In this document: positions 6,410 through 8,849 of the stretch, one piece after another
Position numbering within the stretch: the stretch's first letter is position 1
Layout: each line of letters begins with the position of its first letter
Assembly (NCBI GenBank): GCA_002455605.1
Contig: DKLE01000123.1
Coordinates: 1-8,849, forward strand
Source of the DNA: Firmicutes bacterium UBA6648
Lineage (GTDB): Bacteria > Bacillota > Clostridia > Peptostreptococcales > Anaerovoracaceae
Length of the DNA stretch: 8,849 nucleotides
Direction of reading: 5' to 3'
Translations under genes and position numbers: made by a program
The notes under the pieces: model-generated
Databases searched by the model: none
What the model was told of the DNA's origin: nothing
What the model saw: the letters and a program-made list of their open reading frames with translations, nothing else

Positions 6410-6438
6410 ATTGTATCACAATTTCTATATATCTCCAA
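6410..6438 (-). promoter_or_regulatory. Candidate promoter of the transglycosylase gene
   Basis: On the minus strand TTGGAG (6433-6438) is followed after exactly 17 bases by TACAAT (6410-6415), preceded by TGA, which makes an extended -10 (TGATACAAT). Transcription would start near 6403, about 34 bases before ATG. It lies in the 96-base gap after the permease gene, so the transglycosylase need not depend on permease transcription. Confidence 0.55.
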
Positions 6439-6465
6439 ATAGAAAAATTTAATCTTCCCCAAGTG

Positions 6466-7824
6466 CTATACTATCATCGTTATGATCCGGAGGGCAAATA
6501 AAAGACTGCTGATCCACATAATAACAGGTACATCCTTTGCTCTTCCCGACAGGATTTTTAAAATGACCCAGCTTAAAATGCCAAACATAATACCATTTGC
6601 AATGGAATAGGTAAAGGGCATCATTACAATAGCCACAAAGCCTCCAATTGAGTCTGCCATATCCTCTTCAAAATTCATTTTTTTCACCGAGCTTATCATA
6701 AGCCACCCTACAAAAATAAGAGCTGGAGCTGTTGCAAAACCGGGTATGGCTAAAAAAATCGGCGAGAAAAACAGTGCGGCAATAAAAAACAAAGCTGTAG
6801 AAACCGACGTTAAACCCGTCCTTCCGCCCTGCCCTACTCCGGCACAGCTCTCCATATAGGTTGTAACGGTAGAGGTTCCCATACACGCACCGACAACGGT
6901 TCCGATTGCATCTGACAGCAAAGCTCCACTGGCTCGGGGGAGCTTTCCTTCCTTATCCAGCAGGTTGCCTTTATCCGCAATACCGATTAATCCTCCTACC
7001 GTATCAAATAAATCCACAAATAAGAAGGAAAATACAATTACTGCAAACTGCATAAAATTCTCCGCTATAAATCCAAAATCAAAAGCGAAAAATGCAGGCA
7101 TAGAAGGGATAAAGCTCGCCCCCTTAAAATCAGGAAAAACGGAATAATGCCCCAGCTGAGCATTTATTTCATACCAGCCCGCAGCCTGTGCAAGCATTCC
7201 CATTATCCAAGTGGCCAGCATTCCCCACAATATGGGGCAAATAACTTTGTGATGCTGTAATATGCAAATAATCAGAAATCCTAGGAATGCCAATGCAAAA
7301 GGAGCGGAAGGAACTGCTCCCAGATCCACTAAGGTTGAACTGCTGGCTATAACAATCCCCGCATTGCTGAGTCCAATCAACGTAATAAATAATCCGATTC
7401 CCACAGTAATACCATATTTTAAATTTTTAGGTACGTCGTTTATGAGGGTTTCTCTGAATTTACAAATAGATAAAAGTATAAAAATAATGCCTTCGCATAA
7501 TACTGCCGTTAATGCAATCTTCCACGGATCATTTATTCCCTGCTGAGCCAGGGGTATGCACACAGAATAAGTAAAGTAAGCGTTCAATCCCATTCCAGAA
7601 GCTAACGCCACCGGATAATTAGACAAAAAAGCCATTATCAGTGTAGCGATTGCTGCCGAAATGGCTGTTGCAGTAAAAACTCCGCTGCTGTCCATGCCTG
7701 CATCTGCCAGCATATTTGGATTTACAGCCAAAATATAAGCCATTGATAAAAAAGTAGTAGCACCGGCAATAATTTCTGTTTTTACATCCGTATTGTTCTG
7801 TTTTAATTGAAAAAATCGGTCCAT
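6466..7824 (-). CDS. NCS2 family purine permease (AzgA/PbuG type)
   Basis: Proton-coupled uptake of hypoxanthine, guanine or adenine across the cytoplasmic membrane. The 452 residues are almost wholly hydrophobic helices, about 12-14 segments, fitting the family. Diagnostic AzgA-subfamily motifs are present in order: TEIIAGATTFLSMAYILAVN (residues 16-35), GMGLNAYFTY, FLFVDLFDTVGGLIGIADK in the middle, and MESCAGVGQGGRTGLTSV (substrate region). These separate it from the uracil/xanthine branch. The exact purine cannot be told from sequence alone. The ribosome site AAAGGA (7831-7836 on minus) is 6 bases from ATG. No purine riboswitch fits the short leader. It is divergent from the FHA-FtsW gene. 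Confidence 0.95.
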   Translation of the reverse strand: MDRFFQLKQNNTDVKTEIIAGATTFLSMAYILAVNPNMLADAGMDSSGVFTATAISAAIATLIMAFLSNYPVALASGMGLNAYFTYSVCIPLAQQGINDPWKIALTAVLCEGIIFILLSICKFRETLINDVPKNLKYGITVGIGLFITLIGLSNAGIVIASSSTLVDLGAVPSAPFALAFLGFLIICILQHHKVICPILWGMLATWIMGMLAQAAGWYEINAQLGHYSVFPDFKGASFIPSMPAFFAFDFGFIAENFMQFAVIVFSFLFVDLFDTVGGLIGIADKGNLLDKEGKLPRASGALLSDAIGTVVGACMGTSTVTTYMESCAGVGQGGRTGLTSVSTALFFIAALFFSPIFLAIPGFATAPALIFVGWLMISSVKKMNFEEDMADSIGGFVAIVMMPFTYSIANGIMFGILSWVILKILSGRAKDVPVIMWISSLLFALRIITMIV

Positions 7825-7872
7825 ATTGGTTCCTTTCTGCTAAACTGCTGTAATTGTAAAACACTATTACCG

Positions 7873-7901
7873 ATTTTGCATGAAATCACTAAATTTGTCA
7901 A
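7873..7901 (-). promoter_or_regulatory. Promoter of the purine permease gene
   Basis: On the minus strand a perfect TTGACA (7896-7901) is followed after 17 bases by CAAAAT (7873-7878). Transcription would begin near 7866, leaving a leader of about 42 bases, too short for a purine riboswitch. It overlaps the region between the divergent genes, so a regulator bound here could affect both. Confidence 0.65.
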
Positions 7902-7921
7902 TACAATAACTTGCTTTCTTG

Positions 7922-7930
7922 TGATATACT
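7922..7930 (+). promoter_or_regulatory. Candidate extended -10 promoter of the FHA-FtsW gene
   Basis: TGATATACT (TG at 7922-7923, -10 box TATACT at 7925-7930) has the extended -10 form. No good -35 is found at the right distance (TACAAT at 7902-7907). The implied start near 7937 gives a leader of about 39 bases. Confidence 0.45.
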
Positions 7931-7962
7931 GTTGAGTTAGTGTACCTTTATAAGGATTATAC

Positions 7963-7969
7963 AGGAGGT
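7963..7969 (+). promoter_or_regulatory. Strong ribosome binding site fixing a TTG start
   Basis: AGGAGGT is a full match to the 16S anti-Shine-Dalgarno and ends 6 bases before TTG 7976. The next in-frame ATG (7988) lies 18 bases away, so this site decides for TTG as the start. Confidence 0.8.
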
Positions 7970-7975
7970 AATAAA

Positions 7976-8849
7976 TTGTCCGACTTTATGAATAATATGG
8001 GCCAGGTGCTTTCAGACTTGGGAGCACGTGCTTTTGAAATAACGAACTATGCCTATCAATGGGTTACTGAAAACCCTACAACGGTTGCAGGCTGGTATGG
8101 AGGTATTATACGGTGGATTTTTCCTGTGCTTGCGCTAGGTATTCTTCTCTCTGTGCTTCGTGACATGCTTCGTGTTAAGAATCCAAAGGAAACCTGGGGA
8201 TACTTAATTTCACCTGAGCTGGGCAAATTCCCTATCCATCACTGGGAATGTACAGTGGGCCGTGCCCGTCACTGCGATGTAATGATTAACTTTCCTACCG
8301 TTTCCAGAACGCAATGCTCTCTCATACGAGATGATGACGGAAATTGGAGGGTTTACAGTCTGTCCGAAAAGAATCCCACCCTATGCAACGGTCTTCCCGT
8401 GACTGACTCAGCTCCCGTAAAGCCCGGGGAAACCATTATGTTTGGAGGGGTTATTCTTACTTTAGAGACCATATCAGAGGCAGAACACGAACAACAGCAA
8501 CAAAACAGGCTGGCCCAGAGCCGTCCTGCCCCGCCTTGGAGTTCCTTCGGCATGCTGACAGTATTTCAACTATTGACAGTATTTCAGCTAATCACCACAC
8601 GCCCTGAATATGCCAATATTATCGTTTTATGCTACGGAGCACTTTTAGGAGTCATGTGGGGCTATGTAATGCTCTCGAAAATAGCCAGAAGAACAGGCTT
8701 CGAACCGGAAATTTTAGCTTTCTTTGCATGTACGTTAAATCTGGCTGTAACAGCCTCGTCGGCTCCCGGCTCTTTGATCAAACAAACTTTAGCCATTTTA
8801 TTGGGAATCTCCGTCTTTTTATTTCTGGGATGGTATCTGAGAGATTTAA
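7976..8849 (+). CDS. FHA domain protein fused to FtsW/RodA/SpoVE-like membrane region (3' partial)
   Basis: The frame is open to the window end; 291 residues are visible from a TTG start. A first membrane segment lies at about residues 43-61 (IIRWIFPVLALGILLSVL). A forkhead-associated domain follows at about 90-165: TVGRARHCDV keeps the Gly-Arg pair (95-96), VSRTQ keeps Ser-Arg (110-111) but has Q113 where most have His, and EKNPTLCNG stands for the usual SxNGTxxNG loop. Such domains bind phosphothreonine. After a Q/P-rich linker come hydrophobic segments at about 213-232, 246-260 and 270-287, with TTRPEYANIIVLCYG and TALAILLGISVF-like features resembling the N-terminus of the SEDS (FtsW/RodA/SpoVE) glycosyltransferases. 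An FHA-FtsW fusion would link wall synthesis to Ser/Thr kinase signalling. The SEDS catalytic part is beyond the window, so that assignment is likely rather than proven. Confidence 0.82.
   Translation, partial: MSDFMNNMGQVLSDLGARAFEITNYAYQWVTENPTTVAGWYGGIIRWIFPVLALGILLSVLRDMLRVKNPKETWGYLISPELGKFPIHHWECTVGRARHCDVMINFPTVSRTQCSLIRDDDGNWRVYSLSEKNPTLCNGLPVTDSAPVKPGETIMFGGVILTLETISEAEHEQQQQNRLAQSRPAPPWSSFGMLTVFQLLTVFQLITTRPEYANIIVLCYGALLGVMWGYVMLSKIARRTGFEPEILAFFACTLNLAVTASSAPGSLIKQTLAILLGISVFLFLGWYLRDL
8555..8590 (+). repeat. 18-bp tandem duplication inside the FHA-FtsW gene
   Basis: CTGACAGTATTTCAACTA (8555-8572) is followed directly by TTGACAGTATTTCAGCTA (8573-8590), two mismatches in 18, both silent. 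It encodes LTVFQL twice (residues 194-205) just before the membrane region, and it keeps frame. Confidence 0.85.

Noticed and set aside
6420..6455. AT-rich imperfect hairpin after the permease stop as a terminator
   Set aside because: Only about 7 A-U-rich pairs with a 10-base loop and no T tract; the same bases are better explained as part of the transglycosylase promoter.
7619..7864. 81-codon minus-strand frame overlapping the permease start
   Set aside because: An out-of-frame shadow of the NCS2 permease, with aromatic-rich random composition.
7932..7960. TTGAGT-17-GATTAT as promoter of the FHA-FtsW gene
   Set aside because: Transcription would start inside or next to the AGGAGGT ribosome site, leaving almost no leader; the extended -10 at 7922-7930 fits better.
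1..8849. tRNA, rRNA, CRISPR array or intact transposase
   Set aside because: No cloverleaf, rRNA core, regularly spaced repeats or transposase motifs were seen on either strand.

Overview
The window looks like chromosomal DNA of a low-GC, anaerobic Gram-positive bacterium, most likely a member of the Clostridia. The reasons are the AT-rich intergenic DNA, strong AGGAGG-type ribosome sites, and the gene families seen: a sigma54 activator with an amino-acid-catabolism-like sensor, a clostridial ferredoxin-type thioredoxin reductase, a CofE-like protein and an FHA-FtsW fusion. Placement below class level (for example among amino-acid-fermenting Eubacteriales) is inference.

Left part (2-1756): the 3' part of a sigma54-dependent transcription activator. 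Its reading frame is open to the window edge. The sensor region resembles the C-terminal half of L-erythro-3,5-diaminohexanoate dehydrogenase (Kdd, lysine fermentation) with an altered nucleotide-binding loop. It is followed by a complete AAA+ domain and a Fis-type helix-turn-helix. This is the most interesting item in the window.

Gene graveyard (about 1757-2703): roughly 0.95 kb with no intact conserved gene. It holds a 15-bp perfect hairpin, two minus-strand coding-like fragments, a plus-strand gene apparently frameshifted in a run of six T, and the first part of another gene coupled to it by an ATGA overlap but ended by an early stop. A 14/15 inverted repeat (1761-1775 and 2681-2695) brackets the region. 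An AT-rich spacer (2704-2896) follows, with a promoter candidate.

Thioredoxin system (2897-4239, plus strand): thioredoxin reductase and thioredoxin. The reductase keeps the FAD sites and the CAVC redox pair but lacks the usual NADPH motifs, so it probably takes electrons from ferredoxin. A 20-bp hairpin with T tracts on both sides (4252-4294) separates this pair from the converging genes.

Minus-strand block (4305-7824): a CofE-like (F420:glutamate ligase family) protein, a lytic transglycosylase without a visible signal peptide, and an AzgA-type NCS2 purine permease. The last two have recognisable promoters of their own.

Right end (7976 to edge, plus strand): divergent from the permease and starting at TTG behind a perfect AGGAGGT. 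It encodes a membrane anchor, an FHA domain, then the first membrane segments of what looks like an FtsW/RodA/SpoVE protein, cut off by the window. No rRNA, tRNA, CRISPR array or intact mobile element was found.
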